From the NCBI GenBank assembly GCA_002729015.1, contig PBVO01000086.1, forward strand, positions 34,888 through 65,250: DNA of 30,363 nucleotides, written 5' to 3'. Origin of the DNA: Candidatus Poribacteria bacterium (GTDB taxonomy: Bacteria; Poribacteria; WGA-4E; UBA9662). A program made the translations under genes and the position numbers. Shown one piece after another: positions 1 to 8,438 of this stretch. Position 1 is the first letter of the stretch, and each line of letters opens with the position of its first letter. The notes beneath the pieces are model-generated. The model did not search any database. It saw nothing but the letters and a program-made list of their open reading frames with translations, and had not been told where the DNA came from.

Positions 1-201
1 CGCAATGAATCTGTTGAACTACCTTCGATACAAGATGTAACCCCAGGACATATACTGGCGGAAGATCTATATACGGTCAAAGACATCTTCTTCCTTGTTA
101 GAGGTCATATGATTGAGAGCAGTGATATTGAAAAAATGAGGATTTACGAAGACGAAGACAATGGTGTGAGGAATATCTGGGTCCAATCTTCGAAAGAATA
201 A
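1..201 (+). CDS. C-terminal fragment of an HD/HDOD-type response-regulator-like protein (partial)
   Basis: Frame 1 is open from the window edge to a TAA at 199-201, giving the last 66 residues of a protein that starts outside the window. The fragment contains TPGHILAEDLYT followed by a short strand, then FFLVRGHMIESSDIEKM and an acidic tail ending in VQ. This resembles the small C-terminal module of HD-domain or HDOD response regulators, usually PGMVLAEDV, then LLLPKG, then a helix and IxV. In that family the module follows the phosphodiesterase-like HD domain and is not catalytic. The family assignment rests on this short pattern only. No terminator is visible after it; the next 258 bases hold no convincing gene. 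Confidence 0.5.
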   Translation, partial: RNESVELPSIQDVTPGHILAEDLYTVKDIFFLVRGHMIESSDIEKMRIYEDEDNGVRNIWVQSSKE

Positions 202-459
202 AATCGAAGGAACAAATCAGATCGGGTGTGAAATATTAATCTCTTCCGGTTTGGGAAAATTAAGACGACTTGTTTCTGAACATAGATTTGCAAGTTTCCA
301 AGCCATGTCTGTGTCAGGTTAAGATCAATATTGACCCTAAAATGACTTGCCAACCTCATGAAGATACTAAAGGCCAAAATGCCTAGCCGTAAAATTTTCC
401 ACTAATTTTTGAAATATTAAACTAAGTTCACAATTTGAAACGTAAAATGTATTTATTCA

Positions 460-948
460 ATGACAATTCAACTACCAGGTAAAATTCGCACTTCTGAGCA
501 ATTATCCCAAATAATAAGAAAAAAAAAGGCTCTAGGTGAGGTGGTAGTAAGTACAAATGGCTGTTTTGATCTGCTTCATGTGGGTCATTTGCGCTACCTG
601 AAAGCAGCAAAGAAGATGGGAGACATACTCGTAGTCGGAGTTAACAGCGACGAATCAGTCAGATACTTAAAAGGTGATAATCGACCACTGGTGCCAGAAA
701 TGGAACGAGCAGAGATGCTTTCAGGTTTAGATTGTGTCGATTATGTGGTCATTTTCTCAGAGCCCGATCCAAGGAACCTCTTATCGACCCTCAAACCTAC
801 CATTCACGTTAAAGGTGGCGATTATTCTATTGAACAAGTAATCGAGCGAGATGTTGTTGAAGAAAATGGTGGCCGGGTTATAGTCGGTATTAATGTGGCA
901 GGCAAATCCACGACTAATGTAATCCAAATGATCCGAGATCTATACTAA
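460..948 (+). CDS. rfaE2: RfaE2/HldE-type nucleotidyltransferase (heptose-1-phosphate adenylyltransferase family)
   Basis: The 162-residue product is a stand-alone cytidylyltransferase-like protein. The nucleotide-binding HxGH motif is HVGH at residues 40-43, in the context NGCFDLLHVGHLRYL. The C-terminal GKSTTNVI segment is typical of the RfaE domain II, whose known role is to transfer AMP to D-glycero-D-manno-heptose 1-phosphate in making ADP-heptose for lipopolysaccharide or other surface glycans. The length matches free-standing RfaE2, and no kinase half (HldE domain I) is present. No clear Shine-Dalgarno precedes the ATG. The gene converges on the downstream dehydrogenase, with the two stop codons overlapping at 945-948. 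Other sugar-phosphate or glycerol-phosphate nucleotidyltransferases share the fold, so the exact substrate is inferred. Confidence 0.82.
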   Translation: MTIQLPGKIRTSEQLSQIIRKKKALGEVVVSTNGCFDLLHVGHLRYLKAAKKMGDILVVGVNSDESVRYLKGDNRPLVPEMERAEMLSGLDCVDYVVIFSEPDPRNLLSTLKPTIHVKGGDYSIEQVIERDVVEENGGRVIVGINVAGKSTTNVIQMIRDLY

Positions 949-1949
949 CCTCGTTCCCTTATGTATTCCGGTTGTGCGGTCTGAAATTCTTGTGGAACTC
1001 GACCAGAAACAACCGCTTCGACATCACGCACAAGTAGAGACCCGATATTCAGAAGACCTTCTCCGATAGCACCTGCCCTATGTGAAGATAACACCACATT
1101 TGGTAGTTGCCTGATTGGATGACTCAAGGGTAATGGTTCTTGAGGATACACATCGATTCCTGCTTTAAAACGGCCTTGGGATAACAAATCAGTCAAGGCT
1201 TCAAAATCAACTACATGTGCTCGGCTCATTAGCAAAAAGACTGAATCATCACCAATCAATTCTAGTTTTTGACGATCTAACAGAGCCCGGTTAGATTGTG
1301 TTGGTACAGCTAGTACATAGATGAAGCGAGACGTTTCCAACAAATTCTCTAAACCAACGGGTTGAACCCCTTCTTGTTTTAAGTAACTATCTGTTAACCA
1401 AGGATCATAGACCTGAATTGAAGTACGAAAAGGCTTCAATAGATTTCTGAGTGATCGTGCTAATCCACCAAAGCCAATAAAACCAGTTGGTTTGTCATAC
1501 AAGGAAAAGGTTCCTCCAAATTCTTTATGACTCCAATTTGCTTGTCCTTTCCGAAAAGCCGCGTCATTCCAAACAATTTGACGTGCTGTTGCAATTGATA
1601 ACCCAAGAGCCATCTCAGCAACTACTGGGCCAAAAGCTGGCGCGCAACTCATAACTCGAATACCTCGAGCGAAACAGTCTTTGTAAGACAATTGCCTCGG
1701 AGATGGAAACCCTCCACTGACTTCAAAGATAGATTGTAATTTGGGGAACCGGGACACATCACCGTAACGCCACTGCCCAGTAATAACTATAGTGATATCT
1801 TCCTTCAGATCAAATAGTTCATCATCAGTTATAGGTTGATCTTTCCCCCATACTACATCGCTTAAATTATATAGCTGTTTCAAATCTTTAGGATAAAAAA
1901 TATTACTTCGTCGTCGAAAATGAGTATCCAACAATATCTTGTGGAACAT
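945..1949 (-). CDS. D-isomer-specific 2-hydroxyacid dehydrogenase family protein
   Basis: The 334-residue product has the two-domain layout of NAD-dependent 2-hydroxyacid dehydrogenases. The Rossmann motif GFIGFGGLARSL lies near residue 155 and is followed by an acidic residue in VYDPW that would bind NAD ribose. The catalytic triad can be traced as Arg in LMSRAHVVD, Glu in DVYPQEPLP and His in SSHRAGA. The family reduces 2-keto acids (phosphoglycerate, glyoxylate, hydroxypyruvate and similar); the sequence does not fix the substrate. A serA role is unlikely because there is no ACT domain and the active-site spacing is that of the broad GyaR-like group. The ATG at 1949 has no obvious ribosome-binding site. 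Its TAG overlaps the TAA of the convergent RfaE2-like gene. Confidence 0.82.
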   Translation of the reverse strand: MFHKILLDTHFRRRSNIFYPKDLKQLYNLSDVVWGKDQPITDDELFDLKEDITIVITGQWRYGDVSRFPKLQSIFEVSGGFPSPRQLSYKDCFARGIRVMSCAPAFGPVVAEMALGLSIATARQIVWNDAAFRKGQANWSHKEFGGTFSLYDKPTGFIGFGGLARSLRNLLKPFRTSIQVYDPWLTDSYLKQEGVQPVGLENLLETSRFIYVLAVPTQSNRALLDRQKLELIGDDSVFLLMSRAHVVDFEALTDLLSQGRFKAGIDVYPQEPLPLSHPIRQLPNVVLSSHRAGAIGEGLLNIGSLLVRDVEAVVSGRVPQEFQTAQPEYIRERG

Positions 1950-2366
1950 GATTTTAGTTTTCTATTTGACTTGGTAGTAGAAAGCTGTATTTTGCACCCA
2001 TACTTATGACAGATAACTACGTTGCGAGTTGTGTGTACAAATGAAAGTTAATTGGTCTATCTTTTGTCTTTCATTTGCCATTTTATACAGAAGATGTCGT
2101 AGTTGACCAGTAATTTGGTCAAATTCTAAGATGGTTTGACCAATGTAGCGTTTTAATGACCTTATCACAGTATTTATTTGCACATTTGTTGAGACAAATT
2201 TGAGGACTCAAAAAATTCTATCATAAACCAACTATTGTTTACTTGTTTTTTTCCGGTGGAAGTCAAGATCGAGTGCATAGCATGAATCGTGTGCCGTATG
2301 CTAGAATTGGCGAGTGTTATTCATTAATTTTGATAAAAAAGTTCGATATGCTATGAGGCTGACAAT
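1950..2366. other. Intergenic region between divergent genes (417 bp)
   Basis: No reading frame here looks coding. The region separates the minus-strand dehydrogenase from the plus-strand isomerase operon, so it should hold promoters for both. The clearest structure is a set of three TTGACCA/TGGTCAA half-sites at 2103-2143. An extended minus-10-like TGCTAGAAT occurs on the plus strand at 2299-2307 without a recognisable minus-35. The same TGCTAGAAT string forms the minus-10 of the strong promoter at 10323-10351. Confidence 0.4.
2103..2143. promoter_or_regulatory. Three TTGACCA half-sites in alternating orientation (possible operator or hairpin)
   Basis: TTGACCA occurs at 2103-2109, its complement TGGTCAA at 2116-2122, and TTGACCA again at 2136-2142. 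The second and third copies extend to a perfect 9-bp inverted repeat, TTGGTCAAA (2115-2123) with TTTGACCAA (2135-2143), with an 11-nt loop. The first and second form a 7-bp repeat with a 6-nt spacer. The outer copies are 33 bp apart, about three helical turns. A dimeric repressor operator is plausible; a pair of mutually exclusive RNA hairpins is the alternative. Confidence 0.4.
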
Positions 2367-3182
2367 ATGAAATTGGCAATTTGCAACGAAATGTTCGAGG
2401 ATTGGAAAATTGAAGACGTCTTTGATTGCGCTGCACAACTAGGCTATCGAGGGGTTGAGATTGCCCCATTTACTTTGGCTGACGATGTAAGAGATATCAG
2501 TTCTAATCAGCGAGACCAAATTAAAAAAGCTGCCGCCAACAGCCAAATAGAGATCGTTGGCTTACATTGGTTATTAGTATCTCCAAAGGGATTGTATGTT
2601 AATCACCCTGACGATGAGATTCGAGAAAAAACCCTAGACTATTTCCTGGCTTTGATAGACTTGTGTGCAGACTTGGAAGGTCGAGTCATGATTATTGGTT
2701 CGCCGCAACAGAGGTCTATTCAAGAAGGATGGGATTCTGACCAGTCATGGAGTTATGCTCGAGAAACCTTCACACACAGTGCTAATTATGCTCAAGATAA
2801 AGGTGTTTTACTGTGTATGGAACCTCTATCCGACAACCAGACTAATTTTATCAATACACCATCTCAGGCTGTGGAAATGATTCATCAGGTCAATAGTCCA
2901 AATTTTCGTTTAATTTTGGACGTTTGTAGTACAGCGAACCAGGGATTGGATATGCCAACCGAAATCCGTCAATTTTCTAGTGATCTAGCTCATTTTCATA
3001 CCAATGATAATAATTTATATTTACCAGGTTCTGGTGATGTTGAATATCAGCCTATCATTTCAGCATTAGCTGAGACTAACTACGATGGTTATTTATCGAC
3101 TGAAGTTTTTAACTTTGAGCCAGATCCTGTAACAATAGCCACTCAAAGTATCAGGTTCTTAAAAAAAATAATAGCTAGCTGA
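2367..3182 (+). CDS. Sugar-phosphate isomerase/epimerase, D-tagatose/D-psicose 3-epimerase-like TIM barrel
   Basis: The 271-residue protein is a complete xylose-isomerase-like TIM barrel. It opens with MKLAICNEMF and has the first-strand motif GVEIAPF at residues 29-35. The metal ligands expected in ketose 3-epimerases are all present: Glu152 (MEPL), Asp185 (ILDV), His211 (HFHTND) and Glu246 (STEVF). These are the same positions as in the characterised D-tagatose 3-epimerase as I recall it, and the overall length is also similar. The family epimerises or isomerises ketoses with Mn2+ or Co2+. No signal peptide is seen, so it should act in the cytoplasm. The stop codon overlaps the ribosome-binding site of the lyase gene 13 bp downstream, so the two are probably cotranscribed. 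Hydroxypyruvate isomerase or an inosose dehydratase relative cannot be excluded. Confidence 0.82.
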   Translation: MKLAICNEMFEDWKIEDVFDCAAQLGYRGVEIAPFTLADDVRDISSNQRDQIKKAAANSQIEIVGLHWLLVSPKGLYVNHPDDEIREKTLDYFLALIDLCADLEGRVMIIGSPQQRSIQEGWDSDQSWSYARETFTHSANYAQDKGVLLCMEPLSDNQTNFINTPSQAVEMIHQVNSPNFRLILDVCSTANQGLDMPTEIRQFSSDLAHFHTNDNNLYLPGSGDVEYQPIISALAETNYDGYLSTEVFNFEPDPVTIATQSIRFLKKIIAS

Positions 3183-3195
3183 GGAGTAAAAATAA

Positions 3196-4590
3196 ATGGA
3201 GCTTTTTGAAGCCGTTAGCCCGCTCGATTTTCGGTATTATGGAGCAACTGAAACGGTAATGGATCGTTTACAACCCTATGTTTCAGAGTCAGCTTATGTA
3301 AGGTATCAGGCCAAAGTCGAAGCGGCTTTGGTAAGAACTCTAGCCAATCATGGGGTTTGCAGTTCTGAAGTTGCTGACCAAGTAGAGTCAGCTGTCGACC
3401 AAGTGACAGCAGAAGAAGTATACCAAGAACAAGCAAAAATTAGGCATAATATTCGTTCACTAGTTAATGTCATTCGCCGTAAAATTACCCCTTCTGCAAG
3501 GCCTTATGTTCACTTATTTGCGACTTCGGCTGACATCTTAGATACTGCCACCTCTCTTCGTTTTAAAGAGCTAACCGAAAAAGTTATCCTTCCTAATTTA
3601 GTTGATTTTGTTCAGCAATTGATTGTATTAGCACGAATTCATGCAGAAACCGTTCAGATTGGTCGTACACATGGACAACATGCAGAACCAATTACTTTTG
3701 GCTACGCCTTAGCTCTATACGTCAGTCGACTAGGTAATCGAATCGAATTAATTGATCAAGCTGCCAAAAATCTTCGAGGCCAGTTTTCAGGTGCTGTTGG
3801 CGCGTTTAATGGTTTATCTATGGTATTCGACAAACCAGAAAAATTGGAGACCGATTTACTCTCCTTGCTGGGTTTGAAGGCATCTGATACTCACACTTCA
3901 ACGCAGTGTGTTGAACCTGAGTTTATTAGCGACTTAGCTTATGCTGTTTCATCTGCGTATACGATTCTTGCTAATTTTTCTGATGATATGCGGCACCTTT
4001 ACCGTACCGAAATCGGAGAAGTTGGACGAAAATATGATCCCAATTTAGTCGGTTCATCAACCATGCCTCATAAGGTAAACCCAGAGGCCTTTGAGAATGT
4101 TAAGAGCTTATGGAAAGCGTTTATTCCTCGAATGCAAACCGTTTTCATGGATAGCATCTTAGAACATCAAAGAGATTTAACAAACTCAGCTTCTAGCCGT
4201 TTTCTAACGGAGTTATTTACTGCTTTTGACTATTCAATCTATCGTTTGAGTAGAGCATTGACTGAACTAGATGTTAAGTCAGATCGGATGTTACAGAATT
4301 TGCAACTCAGTGCTGGTAATACAATAGCAGAGCCGATCTATCTTTTATTGGCTTATTATGGTTTTCCTGATGCATATGACCACACACGGAAATTAGTATC
4401 TCAAGTCCATGACCGAGGTGCTACATTAACCGATCTACTTTGGTCTGACAGTAATTTACGCCCATTCCTTAACCAATTAACTGAAACACAACGCCAAACG
4501 CTACAAGATTCAACCCGTTACATTGGTGCTTCGGTTCAGCTAACACATAAAACTTGTGATGAATGGGAAAAGAAAATTAGTAACGTCTAG
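3196..4590 (+). CDS. purB: Adenylosuccinate lyase-like enzyme (fumarase/aspartase superfamily)
   Basis: The 464-residue product has the three superfamily blocks: VHLFATSADILDTA near residue 105, GRTHGQHAEP with His159 as the likely catalytic acid, and the signature loop GSSTMPHKVNPEAFE at 286-300 carrying the catalytic serine. A His at 84 (KIRHNIRS) replaces the usual His-Asp of PurB. PurB cleaves SAICAR and adenylosuccinate to release fumarate in purine synthesis. The fit to PurB is good in length and motifs, but no other purine gene is nearby and related lyases share the same blocks. The start is well supported: GAGGAG at 3181-3186 overlaps the stop codon of the upstream isomerase and lies 9 nt before the ATG, consistent with translational coupling. 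Confidence 0.75.
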   Translation: MELFEAVSPLDFRYYGATETVMDRLQPYVSESAYVRYQAKVEAALVRTLANHGVCSSEVADQVESAVDQVTAEEVYQEQAKIRHNIRSLVNVIRRKITPSARPYVHLFATSADILDTATSLRFKELTEKVILPNLVDFVQQLIVLARIHAETVQIGRTHGQHAEPITFGYALALYVSRLGNRIELIDQAAKNLRGQFSGAVGAFNGLSMVFDKPEKLETDLLSLLGLKASDTHTSTQCVEPEFISDLAYAVSSAYTILANFSDDMRHLYRTEIGEVGRKYDPNLVGSSTMPHKVNPEAFENVKSLWKAFIPRMQTVFMDSILEHQRDLTNSASSRFLTELFTAFDYSIYRLSRALTELDVKSDRMLQNLQLSAGNTIAEPIYLLLAYYGFPDAYDHTRKLVSQVHDRGATLTDLLWSDSNLRPFLNQLTETQRQTLQDSTRYIGASVQLTHKTCDEWEKKISNV

Positions 4591-4715
4591 CTATCGACGA
4601 TACAATTCTACTCTGACACAAAACGGTAATCTATTCAGTTTAGGCAAAATCTGTTCTAGACAACAGGACAATCCGAATTGATCAATATAAAAGCCCACTT
4701 TAATTGAGGGAAGAA

Positions 4716-5957
4716 ATGACATTTAAGATAGAGGACCCAAATAGAACTAAAGTAGACACTATAGTCATTGGTGGTGGTCCAGCAGGGTGTACTGCTGCTA
4801 CATTGCTGGCTCAAGTAGGCCAAAAAGTAGTTCTTTTAGAAAGGTCTACCAAACCAACCTTCAAAATAGGTGAATCTCTGATTCCAGGTACTTACTGGAC
4901 GTTAGAAAGACTTGGCATGATTGAGAAGCTTAAACAGAGCCACTTTCAGAAAAAACATAGTGTCCAATTTTACTCATCGTCTGGCCGCGGGTCGGCCCCT
5001 TTCTACTTTTACGATAATGATCCCCACGAAAGTTCAGTAACTTGGCAAGTTCTAAGAAGTGAATTTGATCAAATGTTATTAGAGCACGCAACTGAAAGTG
5101 GTGTCATTGTTAAAAGGGGTGTCTCTGCACAAAAGGTCTTGTTTGAAGGAAATAGTGCAAGCGGTGTACAAGCTAAGTTTCCCGGTGGAACTATACGTCA
5201 AATTCAATCTGACGTCGTGGTTGATGCCACCGGCCAAAGTACATTGATATCGCGTAAGGGTGCTCTCAAGAAGAGCGACTCTCGATTAAAAAATGCTGCA
5301 ATTTTCACCCATTTTCGGGGGGCAACTCGCGATCAAGGTCAAGACGAGGGGGCAACACTGGTAATGCACACCAATGACAAATCTGCTTGGTTTTGGTATA
5401 TCCCGTTAGCCGATGATTTAGTTAGTGTTGGTGTTGTTGGGCCCATTGATACTTTGTTGAAAGACAAGAGGAAAGGGCTGCAATATATCTTTGATAATCA
5501 AGTCGAAAAGTGTTTGCCACTGAAAGAGCGTATACAATCAGCAGAGCAAGTTTTTTCAGCCAAAGCGACAAAGGATTTTTCTTATCGATCGTCCCAGGCC
5601 GCTGGAGATGGATGGGTTTTAGTCGGAGATGCACTCGGGTTCCTAGACCCTGTATATTCTTCCGGCGTCTTACTAGCATTTCAATCGGGTGAGATGGCCG
5701 CAGACTGCATTATCGACGCATGGAAAAATAATGATTTTTCAGAAAAGCGCTTGTCAGCTTTTCAAGATAAATTCTGGCAAGGTATGGACGCTTTCAAAAA
5801 ATTAGTTTATGCCTTCTACAGTAAAGATTTCAGTTTTGCCCGCTTTTTGAAAAAGTATCCACAGTGTAAACAAGGTGTGACGGACATACTGAGTGGAAAT
5901 ATATTTAAACCTTCAGTTCAGCAAATTTTCGAACCACTGGACCAAATGTTATCCTGA
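4716..5957 (+). CDS. FAD-dependent monooxygenase, flavin-dependent halogenase-like
   Basis: The 413-residue flavoprotein starts with a Rossmann FAD motif, VIGGGPAGC (residues 17-25), followed by KIGESLIPG near residue 50. The middle carries WFWYIPL, which fits the WxWxIP motif used to recognise flavin-dependent halogenases, and later GDALGFLDPVYSSGV, the second FAD-contact motif of this group. Such enzymes use FADH2 and O2 to make hypohalous acid, or hydroxylate or reduce lipids in the related geranylgeranyl-reductase family. No flavin reductase or biosynthetic assembly line is visible nearby. An in-frame TTG exists at 4704, but GAGGG at 4706-4710 places the ribosome at the ATG at 4716, so I use that start. 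Halogenation is an inference from motifs; a simple FAD oxidoreductase is the conservative call. Confidence 0.78.
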   Translation: MTFKIEDPNRTKVDTIVIGGGPAGCTAATLLAQVGQKVVLLERSTKPTFKIGESLIPGTYWTLERLGMIEKLKQSHFQKKHSVQFYSSSGRGSAPFYFYDNDPHESSVTWQVLRSEFDQMLLEHATESGVIVKRGVSAQKVLFEGNSASGVQAKFPGGTIRQIQSDVVVDATGQSTLISRKGALKKSDSRLKNAAIFTHFRGATRDQGQDEGATLVMHTNDKSAWFWYIPLADDLVSVGVVGPIDTLLKDKRKGLQYIFDNQVEKCLPLKERIQSAEQVFSAKATKDFSYRSSQAAGDGWVLVGDALGFLDPVYSSGVLLAFQSGEMAADCIIDAWKNNDFSEKRLSAFQDKFWQGMDAFKKLVYAFYSKDFSFARFLKKYPQCKQGVTDILSGNIFKPSVQQIFEPLDQMLS

Positions 5958-6237
5958 ACTGTAGAAAAATTGGCATACTTCAACAGAAAAGTCCTCGATA
6001 ACCAGTAATTGTTTAACCGTTGGCAGCTCATTTTTGGTCGGTTATCCATTTCCCTACTCATCTGGCAAACGAATAGCCACCAGTTTAGCCAACTTATGTT
6101 GTTGCGCCATTAACTAACGGTCTCGCCTGTGTTTGGATTAAAGGTTTTCCCCAAATCTTTGTGTTGTATTGAAAACTAAGGAGAATTTGCCAATACACTC
6201 TCTTGTTAGTAAAAAAATCTCGAAGACTCTGGATTTC
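5958..6237. other. Convergent intergenic region with alternative inverted repeats (280 bp)
   Basis: The region lies between converging genes and contains no supported gene. GATAACC (5997-6003) can pair with GGTTATC (6040-6046), and the overlapping CGGTT can instead pair with AACCG near 6015, so two exclusive hairpins are possible. No T-tract follows either. A run of seven A at about 6210 could serve as the U-tract for transcripts coming from the minus-strand operon, but the hairpin before it is very weak. Confidence 0.3.
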
Positions 6238-6831
6238 CTACTTAAGAAAGTTTATCTGGGTGTTCGTGATTGCAATTGACATTTCTTCCGTGTAGGTATG
6301 CAAAGTCCGGAAATCCAATACGGCTTCGTCCGCTCGAAAAATATCGATGATCGTACTCGGTGGCAAATGTTGCTCGGAGGTAGTGCCATTGAGTTTAGTC
6401 TTAGGAAATATTTGCTGAAGGCGAAACTCAAACTTACAATCAACCAATTGATGAAATTCTTTTTCGAAAGGGGTTAAGCAATCAAATTGCCTCAATTCCA
6501 AGGATATTTGGTATGGGGGGTAACAGAACTGATCATTCTGTAATCCTGCCATATGATAGATTCGGCTGTCAGAAGGTAATATTCCTTGGTCCGCCGAAAC
6601 AATTTCTGTTAGTTTATTATTCTCAGTTTCAATTATTACCACATGACTACTGCCAATGATCCAGAATTCAGCCTCATATTTGCAGCGCTTTAGTCGACTT
6701 TGTCGAAAAATTTGGAAATAACTAGGAGAAATCCGACCTTCATACAGATGAAACTCAAGGTTAGAAACCTGTTGCTCGACATAATCAATTGTCTCTGGTG
6801 CAGATAGAAGATGATTCGTTAGCTTGGACAC
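6238..6831 (-). CDS. DUF2617 family protein
   Basis: The 197-residue protein matches the DUF2617 pattern as I know it. It has an N-terminal segment FHLYEGRISPSYF, then LKRCKYEAEFWIIGSSHVV, a central ISLELRQ strand, and the C-terminal LDFRTLHTYTEEMSIAITNT, which corresponds to the conserved aHTFPdE..vvkTqS ending. The function of the family is unknown. Its genes often sit beside DUF350 and lipoprotein genes in actinobacteria and planctomycetes, and that arrangement is seen here: the gene begins 17 bp after the DUF350 stop. No signal peptide or membrane segment is visible, so it is likely cytoplasmic. The start is a GTG at 6831 without a clear Shine-Dalgarno; a neighbouring TTG is possible. It is the last gene of a three-gene minus-strand operon. 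Confidence 0.7.
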   Translation of the reverse strand: MSKLTNHLLSAPETIDYVEQQVSNLEFHLYEGRISPSYFQIFRQSRLKRCKYEAEFWIIGSSHVVIIETENNKLTEIVSADQGILPSDSRIYHMAGLQNDQFCYPPYQISLELRQFDCLTPFEKEFHQLVDCKFEFRLQQIFPKTKLNGTTSEQHLPPSTIIDIFRADEAVLDFRTLHTYTEEMSIAITNTQINFLK

Positions 6832-6848
6832 AAGAATCTAAAAAGTAC

Positions 6849-7157
6849 TTACAAAATAGCTGCAGCCACAATCAGCCCCAATGCTATCATAATTCCGGCG
6901 ACGATTAGACCCGCTGCGGTATTCTTCTTCTCTTCAATTTCTCGGTTGAGGCTAAAGGGCGTAATCCAATCAAAAATTTTGAATCCAACCATCAAAACTA
7001 TAATGCCTAAGAAACTATAGATTAATGCAGCAGCCAAACCGAGAGGCAAATCACTCCAAAAGCTAGAATTAGCGGGATTAACGATACCCTGCTGTGCTGC
7101 TATTGCGCCTGACAACGTAGAAATCACCAACATTAGTCCAGTCAATTTTCGATTCAT
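6849..7157 (-). CDS. DUF350 (UPF0719) membrane protein
   Basis: The 102-residue product has an N-terminal hydrophobic stretch (about residues 5-22, signal peptide or membrane anchor) and two further membrane helices at about 38-58 and 79-101. Between them lies the DUF350 signature: GFKIFDWITPFSLNREI followed by EKKNTAAGLIVAG. Only one DUF350 unit is present; many homologues carry two in tandem. The molecular role of DUF350 is not established to my knowledge. An AAGGAG sequence stands about 12 nt before the ATG. The gene lies 51 bp after the lipoprotein gene and 17 bp before the DUF2617 gene, so cotranscription from the promoter at 8382-8411 is likely. Confidence 0.85.
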   Translation of the reverse strand: MNRKLTGLMLVISTLSGAIAAQQGIVNPANSSFWSDLPLGLAAALIYSFLGIIVLMVGFKIFDWITPFSLNREIEEKKNTAAGLIVAGIMIALGLIVAAAIL

Positions 7158-7208
7158 AACTTAATTTGACTCCTTTGGTCTAGTTTTGCATCATTTTTTA
7201 GTGAGAGG

Positions 7209-8321
7209 TTACTTGCCAAAACCACGACTGCCTCCCCGGAATGAACTCCCCCGTGATGATGATCGGCCTGGGAAACCACCACTGCGAGAATTGGCTACTT
7301 TCCTGGGTCTAGTGGTGACTACTCTGTTAGTAGTAGATGTATTTCCTCTAACTGAGGTTTGACGCCCAAATCCACCACTTCGAACACTGCCAGCCTTCTG
7401 CCGGGCAGCCATAGTACGTTTAGACTTCATCTGCTGAATCGCTTTGGGTGCCTGAGTCCTAGTTTTAGCTTTACTACTTCGAACATTATTTGTGGGTGCT
7501 GATTGAGCTGGATTAGCGTTTTTGTATCGAGTAATAGTTCTGGTCCGAGTAACAGTTCTAGTCGCAACTGGTGCGTGCCAACCACCGTAGTACCTAGGGT
7601 ACCACCCTCCATACCAACCACCGCCATACCACGAGTATGGTGAAAACAAAATGTCTCTAATGACCATATAACGTAGGTAACTACCCATCCAACTGTGGCT
7701 ATCTGAGTGATAATCACGCCGATAGTGATTGGGTTTTCCCTCATAAGCATGAGGATTTGCTTCAGCACCAATGACCATCTGTTGTGATGTTTGATCAAAA
7801 GTAATTGACAAAGCCACCAACTCGATGCCGTTTTTAGCGACTTGATCCCAATCGACGTCATATGCAGCGGGGTCTTTGGGGTATTCAGTTGGGTCTGGAA
7901 CACGAATCGAATATATCGCAGCTTCACCTTGAACTGATTCAGGTACAACCAATAAAGGATCCAGATTTGCATCTTCGTTGAGATCAACTTGGTAATTAAT
8001 GTCTGGGTTACTAATAATTTTATGGCTTAGTTTCCTCACTACGTTTTGCTGAAACTTTTGTGAGTCAGGTTTTTCCGTCGGAGCTAATTCTTCCAAAACC
8101 TCACGCATTACATCAGGCAAAATAGCTGGATTGAGCTTATCAGTTAGATCTATCTTCACATTTACGTTGGTTTGTGCAACCCCAACTGAATAAGTTTGGT
8201 TATTGGCGGGTACTCTGTCATTGGATGAAACCTGATTTTCGCTACTACTACAACCAAGATAGAGGACAAAAGACATCAATAAAATTAAGCTGCTTCCTAT
8301 TAGGATAGTAGACCCTTTCAT
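7209..8321 (-). CDS. Secreted lipoprotein-like protein with aromatic Gly/Trp/Tyr core and basic Arg/Gly/Ser-rich tail
   Basis: I recognise no named family. From the ATG at 8321 the 370-residue product has a short basic start, a hydrophobic helix and LYLGC with Cys24 as the likely lipidation site (a relaxed lipobox). Residues up to about 190 form a mixed, acidic domain. A stretch near residues 225-250 is dense in Trp, Tyr and Gly (YSWYGGGWYGGW, then YPRYYGG). The last 110 residues are strongly basic, with Arg/Thr repeats and a Gly/Ser/Arg tail ending in RGFGK. A TTG at 8360 is in frame, but AGGAA 9 nt before the ATG favours 8321. It is the first gene of an operon with DUF350 and DUF2617. A cell-envelope role is inferred from the signal and the membrane-protein partner. 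Confidence 0.7.
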   Translation of the reverse strand: MKGSTILIGSSLILLMSFVLYLGCSSSENQVSSNDRVPANNQTYSVGVAQTNVNVKIDLTDKLNPAILPDVMREVLEELAPTEKPDSQKFQQNVVRKLSHKIISNPDINYQVDLNEDANLDPLLVVPESVQGEAAIYSIRVPDPTEYPKDPAAYDVDWDQVAKNGIELVALSITFDQTSQQMVIGAEANPHAYEGKPNHYRRDYHSDSHSWMGSYLRYMVIRDILFSPYSWYGGGWYGGWYPRYYGGWHAPVATRTVTRTRTITRYKNANPAQSAPTNNVRSSKAKTRTQAPKAIQQMKSKRTMAARQKAGSVRSGGFGRQTSVRGNTSTTNRVVTTRPRKVANSRSGGFPGRSSSRGSSFRGGSRGFGK

Positions 8322-8381
8322 TATATGTTTTCCTAATCTTTTTTTTGATAATCTTAGCAAAGTGATTCCCTAACCTCGTAC

Positions 8382-8411
8382 ATTATAGAATGCCGCTACT
8401 TCTAATAACAA
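8382..8411 (-). promoter_or_regulatory. Sigma70-type promoter of the lipoprotein-DUF350-DUF2617 operon
   Basis: Read on the minus strand, TTGTTA (8411-8406) is followed after 18 bp by a perfect TATAAT (8387-8382). Transcription would begin near 8375, about 55 nt before the preferred ATG at 8321. It diverges from the GH32 promoter, with only 27 bp between the two minus-35 boxes. Confidence 0.55.
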
Positions 8412-8438
8412 GTGTTAGCTTGATTTAGTGTGTGGTAT

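Noticed and set aside
144..377. Minus-strand frame of 77 codons near the left edge
   Set aside because: It overlaps the tail of the regulator gene, has no ribosome-binding site and no recognisable domain.
6050..6180. Possible decayed minus-strand gene (short frames reading GKTFNPNTGETVS and MAQQHKLAKLVAIRLPDE)
   Set aside because: Two short frames in different registers, no recognisable family and no start signals; chance is as likely as a remnant.
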